From Tenacibaculum agarivorans (GTDB lineage: Bacteria; Bacteroidota; Bacteroidia; Flavobacteriales; Flavobacteriaceae): a stretch of DNA of 64,000 bases. The first letter of the stretch is position 1. The number at the start of each line of letters is the position of its first letter. Made by a program: the position numbers and the translations under genes. This document shows, piece by piece, positions 1-8,069 of the stretch. Under the pieces are notes generated by a model. It had not been told where the DNA came from. It worked only from the letters and a program-made list of their open reading frames with translations, and did no database searches. Where the stretch lies: the NCBI RefSeq assembly GCF_001936575.1, contig NZ_MSMP01000006.1:62001-126000 (forward strand). Direction: 5' to 3'.

Positions 1-86
1 TTGTAGTAGATGATTATGAAAGAGGTAAAAAAGTATCAGATAAATGGATGAAAAAATGGTGGAATAATGAAGATTATATCATATGA
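1..86 (+). CDS. C-terminal end of an unidentified protein (partial)
   Basis: An open frame enters from the left edge and reads through codons from position 3 to a TGA at 84-86, giving about 27 residues rich in Lys, Trp and Asp and ending in the residues EDYII. Its stop overlaps the ATG of the OsmC gene (ATGA arrangement), which points to translational coupling in one operon. The fragment is too short to assign a family. Confidence 0.55.
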   Translation, partial: VVDDYERGKKVSDKWMKKWWNNEDYII

Positions 87-562
87 AAAAAGAACATAAG
101 TATGCTGCTACTGTAACTTGGAGAGGAAACAAAGGAAAAGGAACTATCGATTATAAAAATTATGAAAGAAGTTACGAAATATCCATAGCCAATAAACCGC
201 AAATTTTAGGTTCTTCAGATGTAGCTTTTAGAGGAGATGGTGGAAAATACAATCCAGAAGAACTTTTAATTACTTCAATCGCATCTTGTCATATGTTGTG
301 GTATCTACATTTATGTGCTGAAAAGGGTATTGTGGTTACTGCTTATGAGGATCAGGTTTATGGAGTAATGAATATCAATGCGGATGGTAGTGGTTATTTT
401 TCTAAAGTTATTTTAAATCCTACAGTCACGATTTCAGAAATATCGATGAAAGAGAAAGCAATAGAACTACATCAAAAAGCTAATGAGTTTTGTTTCATAG
501 CGAATTCTATTAATTTTCCAATTGAACACATTGTAAAAATAGAATTAGAAGAAAAGAATTAA
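83..562 (+). CDS. OsmC/Ohr-family protein
   Basis: 159-residue protein of the OsmC family, which reduces organic hydroperoxides with paired cysteines or has related thiol chemistry. Two family-typical cysteines are visible: C69 in the motif SIASCHM and C137 in NEFCFIANS, the usual spacing for the reactive pair. The motif YNPEELL just before the first Cys is also characteristic. Length is normal for the family. The ATG overlaps the stop of the preceding partial frame. I cannot tell from sequence whether this is an OsmC, Ohr or YhfA-type member, so the substrate is unknown. It probably acts in the cytoplasm, as there is no signal peptide. Confidence 0.88.
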   Translation: MKKEHKYAATVTWRGNKGKGTIDYKNYERSYEISIANKPQILGSSDVAFRGDGGKYNPEELLITSIASCHMLWYLHLCAEKGIVVTAYEDQVYGVMNINADGSGYFSKVILNPTVTISEISMKEKAIELHQKANEFCFIANSINFPIEHIVKIELEEKN

Positions 563-606
563 ACACAAATCAGAGTGTAAAATTATATACCTTTTATACT
601 CTACAT

Positions 607-1452
607 TTACTTTGTTACATCTTTTATTAAGTTTTGATAATCTTCTAAATACAACTCTCTCATACTTTCAACATAAGGACGTTGATTTACATAACCATCA
701 TTAAAATCTTTTAACCCAGAAAGTACCATTTCTTTAGCTTCTTCTATTTTTCCTTCTTCCTTTAAAATTAGAGCTAAATAGTATTTTCCGTCAGCATAAA
801 CATTATATGAGTTTTTTAATAGTAATTCGAAATTCTCTTTAGCCTTTTCAAAGTCATTTGTTTCATAATAAACGATTCCTTTATATAAATAGGTAGTAAC
901 TTCTACAGTGCTTGTTCCGAATTCCTCAATTTCTTCTTTAATATATTTATCAAAGTATAGTAAAGAGTTCTCGTAATCTTTTAGTCCTAGATAGGCAATT
1001 CCTTTCCAATAATCAACGCTATGACCTTGAGGCGCATCGGTAATGTTTGGAGTTAATACATCATTAGCATCAAAATCCGCAATAGCTTTTTTATAATCTC
1101 TATAAAACCATAAATAACAATACCCTCTGTATCCTTGCCAAACTTTGGGATTTAAAGCAACTGCTTTATCCATGTATTTTTTCCATAAGTGCGGCATTCC
1201 TCTTTTTAAATACGCTACAGACATTTCTCTAACAGCTTCGGCATAGGTTGGGTCGATTTCAATAGCTTTTTGAATTCTAGTCATACTTTTTGGAGATCCT
1301 TGAAATAAGTGTTCTCCTTCTTTAAAAACTTTTTCAGCTAAAACTCTTTCTTTTGTTTTCCCCATTTGGTTTACTTTCTCTTTACAAGAAGTGAAAAGAG
1401 TAAAGCAAATAAGTAAACTAAGGTAATATTTCGACAATTTCTCCATTTTCAA
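607..1452 (-). CDS. TPR-repeat lipoprotein
   Basis: 281 residues. The N-terminus is a lipoprotein signal ending in the lipobox FTSC (C23). The rest is a run of about five tetratricopeptide-like helical hairpins from residue ~42 to ~255 (for example the segments around AEAVREMSVAYLKRG, DYWKGIAYLGLKDYENSLLYF and LYKGIVYYETNDFEKAKENF). TPRs are protein-binding scaffolds, so a role as an envelope adaptor is likely; the partner is unknown. It overlaps the end of the upstream gene (1418-1972) by 35 bases, so the two are probably translated from one message. M3 is an alternative start that leaves the signal intact. Confidence 0.8.
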   Translation of the reverse strand: MKMEKLSKYYLSLLICFTLFTSCKEKVNQMGKTKERVLAEKVFKEGEHLFQGSPKSMTRIQKAIEIDPTYAEAVREMSVAYLKRGMPHLWKKYMDKAVALNPKVWQGYRGYCYLWFYRDYKKAIADFDANDVLTPNITDAPQGHSVDYWKGIAYLGLKDYENSLLYFDKYIKEEIEEFGTSTVEVTTYLYKGIVYYETNDFEKAKENFELLLKNSYNVYADGKYYLALILKEEGKIEEAKEMVLSGLKDFNDGYVNQRPYVESMRELYLEDYQNLIKDVTK

Positions 1453-1972
1453 TACGATAAGATATATACATGTAATAATTTCTCGGCTGATTTTTATAAG
1501 AAAAAATCGCCCAGTTTCTAGAGTCTGAAGTTAGTTTTAGTAATTGTTTCACCATATTTTTATCCAATGGAGATTCCTCTAAATCTAAATTCATTTCAAT
1601 GATTTCAAACCAACCAGCATTTCCTTCACAGTTTATCAGAAATCGAAAGTTTGCGTATCCAGAATCGGTGTAAGACTCATTTTTATAATTTGAAAGTATA
1701 AAGTTTTTAAACTTTTTTTTGCTTCCTTCAAAAGCATCATCAGGAGCACCGTGATGTATTTTATAAATACTTCTATCTCCACAAAGCGTATATGTATTGT
1801 TTAATAAAGCTTTTTCTTGATCTATATACCCAATATGATGAGGGAATTGTTGCGTATCAATTTTAAATTTTCCGTAGAAATTATAATATAATATCGCATA
1901 AGTTGTAATTCCACCTAAGAGTAAAATAGAAAAGACGTAGAGGGTAATTTTCAGCTTTTTTATTTTTTTCAT
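1418..1972 (-). CDS. Membrane-anchored protein with TonB-C-like end
   Basis: 184 residues with one N-terminal transmembrane segment (about 7-29) and a periplasmic remainder. The last ~75 residues (GNAGWFEIIEMNLD... then a YISYRIENGEIVEILP ending) resemble the small alpha/beta fold of TonB C-terminal domains seen in many flavobacterial proteins, but the match is by eye and weak. There is a Cys pair (LC near residue 64 and NC near 114) that could form a disulfide. It is the first gene of a two-gene unit with the overlapping TPR lipoprotein. Function unknown. Confidence 0.6.
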   Translation of the reverse strand: MKKIKKLKITLYVFSILLLGGITTYAILYYNFYGKFKIDTQQFPHHIGYIDQEKALLNNTYTLCGDRSIYKIHHGAPDDAFEGSKKKFKNFILSNYKNESYTDSGYANFRFLINCEGNAGWFEIIEMNLDLEESPLDKNMVKQLLKLTSDSRNWAIFSYKNQPRNYYMYISYRIENGEIVEILP

Positions 1973-2091
1973 AAATCAAATGTAATTTAAAAAAATATGA
2001 AATTTTGATGAATTAAAAATCTATGTACAAACGACAAATAAAAGAGTACGTATAACAAAAGTAGTATAGAAAGGAAGTCGAGTTTGAATAT

Positions 2092-2250
2092 ATGAGGCTG
2101 TCTGAAAAGATGTTCTCAAACGTCATTACGAAAAATTTAATTTTGAAGTAATCTTATTGTTGGTAACTTAAATTTAAAAGATTCCTTCATTTTACCTGTC
2201 TTGAGCGTTAGTCGAAAGGTTCGGAATGACGACTTTTCAGACGGCCTCAT
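2092..2250. repeat. 159-bp inverted-repeat element (MITE/REP-like)
   Basis: The outer arms at 2092-2109 and 2233-2250 are inverted copies (core GAGGCTGTCTGAAAAG) with one mismatch. A second nested pair, CGTCATTACGAA at 2121-2132 and its near-complement at 2220-2231, has one mismatch. The middle contains a TTGAGCGTTAGTCGAAAGG string of a kind I associate with dispersed flavobacterial repeats. There is no coding potential. It lies between two minus-strand genes and may act as a hairpin terminator for the 2260-4005 gene. Confidence 0.65.
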
Positions 2251-2259
2251 TTTATATAA

Positions 2260-4005
2260 TTATTTTTTAACAGTTCTAGAACCTATGGAGAATTTGTATC
2301 CAAACTGAAACTGATAAAATGCTTCATTACTTCTTTCTCCTAAGAAATTATTGGTGGCTAGCCGAACAAAAATAGCTTGATTTGGATTTTCATTAGGATG
2401 ATAAAATATTTCTGCTTGATTTGATATCACAGGTACACCAAAATCGGTATTAATACTAGTAGAAGTATTAAAACTTTTATAATCATACCAAAGCATACTT
2501 AATCTATAGTTAAATCCAAAGTTGTTTAATCTATTTGAAGCAATTTCTAATCCGGCACCTAAACTTAATGATTTTAAATTTTCAGGTGCTTGAGCATCAT
2601 TTTTTGCTTTGGTAATATTGTAATCTGCTATTCCATAAAGGCTAGCTTTCATCGGGTAGTTTTTATGGTAAAATTCAATTACATTCAAGTTAGCTCCAAT
2701 ATTTAAAAACTTTTTTTCAATAAGTTCTAATCGTTTATCAATAACTCCACCACTAACATTTACATTCTGACTATCATCATCAAGTTTTGCATAGTGAACA
2801 TGAGGGGTAATAGACTTAAAAAACTCCAATTGACCTCTAGCTTTAGAACCTATATTATAAGGGAAAGGAAAAATGTAAAACTTTGCATTTCCTTCTATTT
2901 GTACTAAACCATTATTAGAATCACCAAAGAGAGAGAAAAAATCTGTATAAGCTCTCAATTCAATAATCTTATCTAAATACGTGTCTTGTTTTATTTGATA
3001 GGTAGCTGGTGCTTCTGCATTTGTTTCTTTACTGTTGATATCTTCTTTAGGAAGTTCTATAACTAGATCGTGAGGAATATAATTATTACCCATTTTATAT
3101 TTATACATAAAAACATCACTCAATCGTAATCTCAATTCTTCATAGATTTGCTCATCTACATCGTCAGGTTCTTTTTGTAGATAGAATAAAAAGTTACGTT
3201 TTGCTAGCTTGTTGATTTTTAGAAAATTTAAGCCTTTTTGATTTTCAAACCAAAGTAATTTTCCGTTGTATTCCACCTGAACCTGAATATCGAAGAAATT
3301 TCCATCTCTTATTTCAATCTGAATTTTTTTGAATTTATATTTTTTCAAGTTATTTTTTACAAGCTTATATTCATATTGCTTAGTGCTTTCATTTGCTTTC
3401 TTTTTATCATTTACTTTTTTCTTTTCGACCTTTTTGTACGAATAGAAGTAAAATTCTTGATTTTTTTCAGGTATAGTTATATCTCCGAAGTAGGTTTCTT
3501 GCTGAGTTTGTTTTAATACCTGATTGAATATTTTTGCTTGTAGCGTATTTTGTTTATCCTCAGGTATAATGGAGTTGACTATTACTATATCCTCATTAAA
3601 ATAGCTGAAAGTTATGGGCTCTTTAGTTGCTTCTTTCACAGGGTTTTGTAAGTCAAACGATATGTCTTTTGAAATAGACATGGTGTCAATTTTAATATTC
3701 TCCAAAAGATTATTTTCAGAACATACTACTTTGTAATTTGAAAACTGCATCTGTAGGTTGTTCATTTTTTCTTTTATGCTCGTAATTATACTGTCTTGAT
3801 GAACTAGTTTTTTAGAAAATTCAGCTGAGTTTCCGTAAGTGAGGTTATCTTTTAATGTATTAAAAGTATTTTCTTCCTTAGCTAACTCTTTTTTTGAATC
3901 CAAAAACTCGGAGTTTAAACTTTTAATTTTCTCTTCACAATTTATAGTTTGACTTATAAGTTGCAGTGAAGAAAAAAGTAAAAGGGTATGTATTAATTTT
4001 TTCAT
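2260..4005 (-). CDS. Exported coiled-coil protein with probable outer-membrane barrel end
   Basis: 581 residues. A signal peptide (about 1-19, ending LISQ) is followed by a Lys/Glu-rich coiled coil (about 25-95), a Lys-rich middle region, and a C-terminal part (about 340-575) of alternating polar and aromatic strands such as SLSLGAGLEIA, FGFNYRLSMLWYDY and FYQFQFGYKFSIG, as expected for outer-membrane beta strands. I do not recognise a named family. It is the last gene of a minus-strand group with the Cys-rich and DUF4403 lipoproteins; gaps are short enough (36 bases to the next gene) for one operon. Function unknown. Confidence 0.65.
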   Translation of the reverse strand: MKKLIHTLLLFSSLQLISQTINCEEKIKSLNSEFLDSKKELAKEENTFNTLKDNLTYGNSAEFSKKLVHQDSIITSIKEKMNNLQMQFSNYKVVCSENNLLENIKIDTMSISKDISFDLQNPVKEATKEPITFSYFNEDIVIVNSIIPEDKQNTLQAKIFNQVLKQTQQETYFGDITIPEKNQEFYFYSYKKVEKKKVNDKKKANESTKQYEYKLVKNNLKKYKFKKIQIEIRDGNFFDIQVQVEYNGKLLWFENQKGLNFLKINKLAKRNFLFYLQKEPDDVDEQIYEELRLRLSDVFMYKYKMGNNYIPHDLVIELPKEDINSKETNAEAPATYQIKQDTYLDKIIELRAYTDFFSLFGDSNNGLVQIEGNAKFYIFPFPYNIGSKARGQLEFFKSITPHVHYAKLDDDSQNVNVSGGVIDKRLELIEKKFLNIGANLNVIEFYHKNYPMKASLYGIADYNITKAKNDAQAPENLKSLSLGAGLEIASNRLNNFGFNYRLSMLWYDYKSFNTSTSINTDFGVPVISNQAEIFYHPNENPNQAIFVRLATNNFLGERSNEAFYQFQFGYKFSIGSRTVKK

Positions 4006-4041
4006 GATGTGTTGAATTAGTAGTTATTTTTTATGAGGTAA

Positions 4042-4284
4042 TTACTCACATTTTAAATTATTCTTTACACATTCGGCAGTATTGCCTTCTTCTTTAGCTC
4101 TGGCTTTAAAACCATCCACAAAACCATCTAAAAAAGGCTTTTCAGTACTACAGTCAAAAAGCTCGCGGACTACTTCATTATTTTCATCATAAGAAGTACA
4201 TTTTACACACTCGTAGCAATGTTCACAACCGTTTAAAGTCAATGTAATTGCTAGAATAGCGATGAGTTTGATTAATTTTTTCAT
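4042..4284 (-). CDS. Small Cys-rich lipoprotein
   Basis: 80 residues from the chosen ATG at 4284; a longer frame begins at 4338 but would run into the next gene and bury the signal peptide. The signal ends in the lipobox LNGC (C20). The mature part is short and rich in cysteine: C20, C23, C26, C29, C45, C72 and C79, with the opening pattern CxxCxxCxxC. That pattern could bind a metal or form disulfides; nothing else is recognisable. It sits between the DUF4403 lipoprotein and the coiled-coil/barrel gene on the same strand. Confidence 0.6.
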   Translation of the reverse strand: MKKLIKLIAILAITLTLNGCEHCYECVKCTSYDENNEVVRELFDCSTEKPFLDGFVDGFKARAKEEGNTAECVKNNLKCE

Positions 4285-4331
4285 AATATGTTTTAGTTTA
4301 ATTAGTATTTGAATTCTTTCTGTTTTAAGTG

Positions 4332-5972
4332 TTACCAAACAGACTTTACCTTGATATCTACACCTGTAGCAAGTCTAACAGGAATGCTAAATTCTTTCTC
4401 CAGGATACTTATGTAAGGGATGTCTAAACGTATTTCATCAACAGTAACATCCATATTGTTATAGGTTTTCAATTGCTCCGTTAATTTATCTTGAAGAATG
4501 CTTTCAGCTTGATCAAATTGTTTGGTGAGGTCTTTTTGGGTTGCTGAATGAATGTATTTGATTATTTTTTTCTTAAAAACAGCTGCTACGATAGGGTAGA
4601 TTTCATTATCAAGCTGTGTGCTAAATGAAATGTTTTTAAGCTCAAACTTTTTATTGTTGATGTGAGGTTCAGCAGTTAAATATATTTTTCCGTTTGTAGA
4701 TAGTAAATTCCCTGGAAGTTTAGCAGAAATATCCACACCAATAGTTAGTGCTTCTCCACTAGGGTATATTTCGAATTCCTTAACCTTAATTTTCGTCCTT
4801 TTTTCTTCATAGGTTAACTCTTCTTTCTCTAACAATGCATTCAATTCATTTTGTAATACATCATATTCAACAGCTAAAGGAACAGTAAGCGCAATGATGT
4901 TTTCTTTAAATGCATATTTTTCTAGTTTGGGGAGTTCTTGTGATTGATTTTCATATCGTTTAGTAGTGCTTAGGCCTAAGAGTAACTTTGCCGCAAATCG
5001 TATAGTCAAATCTGAAGAGGTAACTTGCAAATCTGACAAGTAAAACTGTTGAGGATTTGCATTTAAATACAATAACTCTGAAACGTTAGTTAACTGAAAA
5101 GATGAAGGCTTAATCCATTTCTTAATTTCATCCTGTAGTTTTGTGCATTCCACCTTATTAGCAATTTCCTTTTCTAGTTCATTTTCTACGTTGTTTAAAG
5201 CCAATTGAGCGGGTAGTTTTAGATTTAACCATACACCGCCTGCAATTTCAATTTTAGGATCAGAAATCCATTTATGATTGATTTTAGATTTGATTAACGG
5301 ACACCAATCTTCACTAAAAGAAATTTTAGTGTCAATAAAAAAGTCGATTTTAGTTTTTACATTCTTCTTGTTTAGCCCTAATAATCGTGCACCATCTCCT
5401 TTGAATCCTACAGTACCTTTAATATCTAAAGGAACATGAATTCGTAATACATCATTCCCAATGTTTTCAAAATTTATAGTACCTCTTTTTTCCACAGCAT
5501 AGCTATAGGTATACCCGACTTGAACACGAACAACATCTCCATAAATCCATTTATTGGGATCATATTTGGGGTTTTTCGTCTTAATCCATTTGTTAGGATG
5601 ATATAACGGATTTTTAGTTTTTATACCTAATATTCGAAGCCACTTTTTAGGATTATATAGTGGATCTCTAATTTTTATCCATTCTACAGGATCGTAAGCG
5701 ATATTTTTGGTTTTAGCCTGATATTTTTCATCAAATTCACCACTTTCACTATCCGTAAATGGTTGAGAGAATAATTCATTTACCTTTTTTTCTATGGATT
5801 TATAATCCACTTTTAGGTCAAAAGAAACTAGACTGGTATCTTGAGCCGTAACTTTGTTCGCAAAAAACCGATCAGGTTTTGTGGTAATAGTGGTGTAATT
5901 TCTGAATAAATTACAACTGGTAAAAATGCTTGTGAAAAGGCATAAAATCAGTAAGGTTTTAATGGTCTTCAT
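4332..5972 (-). CDS. DUF4403-family lipoprotein with tandem YxPxKW repeats
   Basis: 546 residues with a lipoprotein signal (lipobox FTSC, C20). The overall layout (an N-terminal segment SFDLKVDYKSIEKKVNELF, long beta-rich middle, and a C-terminal domain with a second helix-plus-strand module) fits the Bacteroidota DUF4403 family, whose function is unknown. Residues about 93-149 hold four tandem units of about 13 residues with the pattern Y-x-P-x-K/E-W-I/L, inserted just after the first module; the second unit is five residues longer. Family assignment is from memory of its layout and is moderate. Probably envelope-located; first gene of a three-gene minus-strand group. Confidence 0.65.
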   Translation of the reverse strand: MKTIKTLLILCLFTSIFTSCNLFRNYTTITTKPDRFFANKVTAQDTSLVSFDLKVDYKSIEKKVNELFSQPFTDSESGEFDEKYQAKTKNIAYDPVEWIKIRDPLYNPKKWLRILGIKTKNPLYHPNKWIKTKNPKYDPNKWIYGDVVRVQVGYTYSYAVEKRGTINFENIGNDVLRIHVPLDIKGTVGFKGDGARLLGLNKKNVKTKIDFFIDTKISFSEDWCPLIKSKINHKWISDPKIEIAGGVWLNLKLPAQLALNNVENELEKEIANKVECTKLQDEIKKWIKPSSFQLTNVSELLYLNANPQQFYLSDLQVTSSDLTIRFAAKLLLGLSTTKRYENQSQELPKLEKYAFKENIIALTVPLAVEYDVLQNELNALLEKEELTYEEKRTKIKVKEFEIYPSGEALTIGVDISAKLPGNLLSTNGKIYLTAEPHINNKKFELKNISFSTQLDNEIYPIVAAVFKKKIIKYIHSATQKDLTKQFDQAESILQDKLTEQLKTYNNMDVTVDEIRLDIPYISILEKEFSIPVRLATGVDIKVKSVW

Positions 5973-6103
5973 TATAATTAGCTTTTAGTTAATGACAAAA
6001 ATTAAATGAAGAGGATTACACTACGAAAGTAATGCAAAGCCCTTGTTTTATTGAGTTTTTGTCATGAACAACACAAAAGCTATCACCAGTAACCTACTTG
6101 ATT

Positions 6104-7816
6104 TTACTCTTTATTCAGTATATCTTTTAAGTCTTGTTTGTATGTTCTAGATAGTTTTATCCATTCTCCATTTTGAAGCATCAATTGCGTAGAGTTTATA
6201 ATTTTAATTTTATGGATATTTACAATATAAGATTTATGAGTACGTATAAAGTCTCCTTCAGGTAATGTATTTAAGAACTCAGTTAGTGTACTGCGCTCAA
6301 TTTCGGGTTTGTTTTTGTCTTGGGTAAAAATTTCAAGATAATGACCGTCTGACTTAATGTATAAAATATCAATAGTATTAAGTACAGCTTTACTTTTTAG
6401 GTGTATAAAATTAGCTTCAATTGGAGCAGTAGTACTTTTAAATACATCTAGCTCTTCTTGTAATTGAGTGATTTCTTTTTTTCCTTTTCTGTAATTTTTA
6501 TATAAGATGATACTAAAGACTAATAGCACTAAAATGAATAGAAAAGCGATAAATAAATTGGATTTATATATGGAGTTGGTATTGGATAGATCTTTAATTT
6601 TATGCTGTTGCTGTTTCACATTTTGCTCTACTAGTAATTCATTATAATCTTTGGCTGTTTTTGCCGCATAAATACTATCACTAATTTGTTTTTCTAACTT
6701 GTAATATTCAGTAGCTTTTTTAAAATCATTTAACTTCTCATAAATTCTTGCATATAAATTATAATCTTTAACTAAATGACTTTTTAAATGGTGTTTTACA
6801 TTAATAGCATTAGAAGAATCCAAATAGGTTTTAGCTAGGTTAATTTTATGATCATGAAAAAAAACATAACTCAATAAGCGATAATTTTCTCCAATAGAAT
6901 TCACTTGCTGTGTGGGCTTTAAACCTCGTAACGATTTTTGCAAATACCATTCAGCACTATCTAATTTACGTTCTTGGAACAACGTGTTTCCAATATTCAT
7001 ATAGGCTAAGTTTTCTAGGTAGACTAACTTTTTAGTATGGTAATATGGAATTAACTTTCGTAAAAAATAATAGGCAGAATCATATTGTTTTAGGTTTCGA
7101 TAACTAATCGATAAATTATTATAAAATCGATAAATATCTCTTTCATTCTTATATTGCTCAGCAATTTTTAACCCTCTTTTAAAAGATAGTGTACTTTGTT
7201 TATCATTTTTTTGCTCTAACTGTGCATTTCCAATATTTAAATACAATGTGGTTTTTGGAGCTTCTTTTCCGATACTATCCCAAATATGCATGGCTTTTTT
7301 ATAATACACTACCGCAGAATCTAATTTTCCTTGTTGCTTAAAAGCAATCCCTAAATCATTATAATTGAGTGCTACGGCTCCCATTTTTTGATTTGCTTTA
7401 CAAGCTGTAATGATTTCACGATAAATTCTTTCTGCGGTATTAAATTCCCCTTTCCTAGAATAAATGATAGCTTTATTACGCATAATTCGCATCATATCAG
7501 GAAAATATTTTTCTGAGGCTTCTTTTTTATACGCAATAGCGCTATCTAGATAAGTAATAGCAATATTTTCTTTAGATTGTAAGCTGTTAGAATAGCCCAA
7601 AGCAAAATACCCTTCAATAATAGCTTTTAAATGACTGTGTTTTTTTCCGTGAGATAACAATTGTTTTCCGTAAAAGGATAGGCTGTCAGGAGTTCTGCTA
7701 TTTTTTCTACATAGATTTTCTAATCGTTTAGCTTCTTTATCAATTTCATTTTGAGCAAAGCTTTGTAGAAAACAAAAGCATATACCTATAAGAATACTAA
7801 TATTCTTTTTCATCAA
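6104..7816 (-). CDS. Membrane-bound TPR protein with LytTR DNA-binding domain
   Basis: 570 residues: signal peptide (1-21), TPR repeats across about 30-390, a transmembrane helix at about 420-438, a short coiled segment, and a C-terminal LytTR domain (about 470-568) with the typical DILYIKSDGHYLEI and FIRTHKSYIVNIHKI motifs. LytTR domains bind DNA, so this should be a one-component regulator with a periplasmic TPR sensor and a cytoplasmic output, an architecture common in Bacteroidota. Targets are unknown; the adjacent envelope genes are candidates. M2 is an equally good start. Confidence 0.85.
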   Translation of the reverse strand: MMKKNISILIGICFCFLQSFAQNEIDKEAKRLENLCRKNSRTPDSLSFYGKQLLSHGKKHSHLKAIIEGYFALGYSNSLQSKENIAITYLDSAIAYKKEASEKYFPDMMRIMRNKAIIYSRKGEFNTAERIYREIITACKANQKMGAVALNYNDLGIAFKQQGKLDSAVVYYKKAMHIWDSIGKEAPKTTLYLNIGNAQLEQKNDKQSTLSFKRGLKIAEQYKNERDIYRFYNNLSISYRNLKQYDSAYYFLRKLIPYYHTKKLVYLENLAYMNIGNTLFQERKLDSAEWYLQKSLRGLKPTQQVNSIGENYRLLSYVFFHDHKINLAKTYLDSSNAINVKHHLKSHLVKDYNLYARIYEKLNDFKKATEYYKLEKQISDSIYAAKTAKDYNELLVEQNVKQQQHKIKDLSNTNSIYKSNLFIAFLFILVLLVFSIILYKNYRKGKKEITQLQEELDVFKSTTAPIEANFIHLKSKAVLNTIDILYIKSDGHYLEIFTQDKNKPEIERSTLTEFLNTLPEGDFIRTHKSYIVNIHKIKIINSTQLMLQNGEWIKLSRTYKQDLKDILNKE

Positions 7817-7870
7817 AGGAGTTTGGTTAGTGGTTAGAGTCTAAATAACGCGAATCTTGGATATGAAATC

Positions 7871-7991
7871 TTTGTCAGTTCGAGTGATTTTACGGAATGA
7901 TAATGAGGTAAAATTGTATCGAGAACAACGTATTCACTTCTCGATACAAAATTCATTTCCATTCTACTCCAATGAATTTCACTCGAAGCGA
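7871..7991. repeat. Dispersed inverted repeat, copy A
   Basis: Nested palindrome: outer arms TTCGAGTGA (7879-7887) and TCACTCGAA (7979-7987), inner perfect arms TTGTATCGAGAA (7914-7925) and TTCTCGATACAA (7938-7949). The 55 bases at 7872-7926 match the reverse complement of 23815-23869 with two differences, which shows that this is a repeated element. Non-coding; located upstream of the TPR-LytTR gene and downstream of the 8070-9425 gene. Confidence 0.75.
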
Positions 7992-8069
7992 CACTCTCAT
8001 TCTTAAACGAGATTCAGGTTAAATATAAAAAAATCCTACATTTAGAAGGGTTTTAAGTTTTATAATTGA

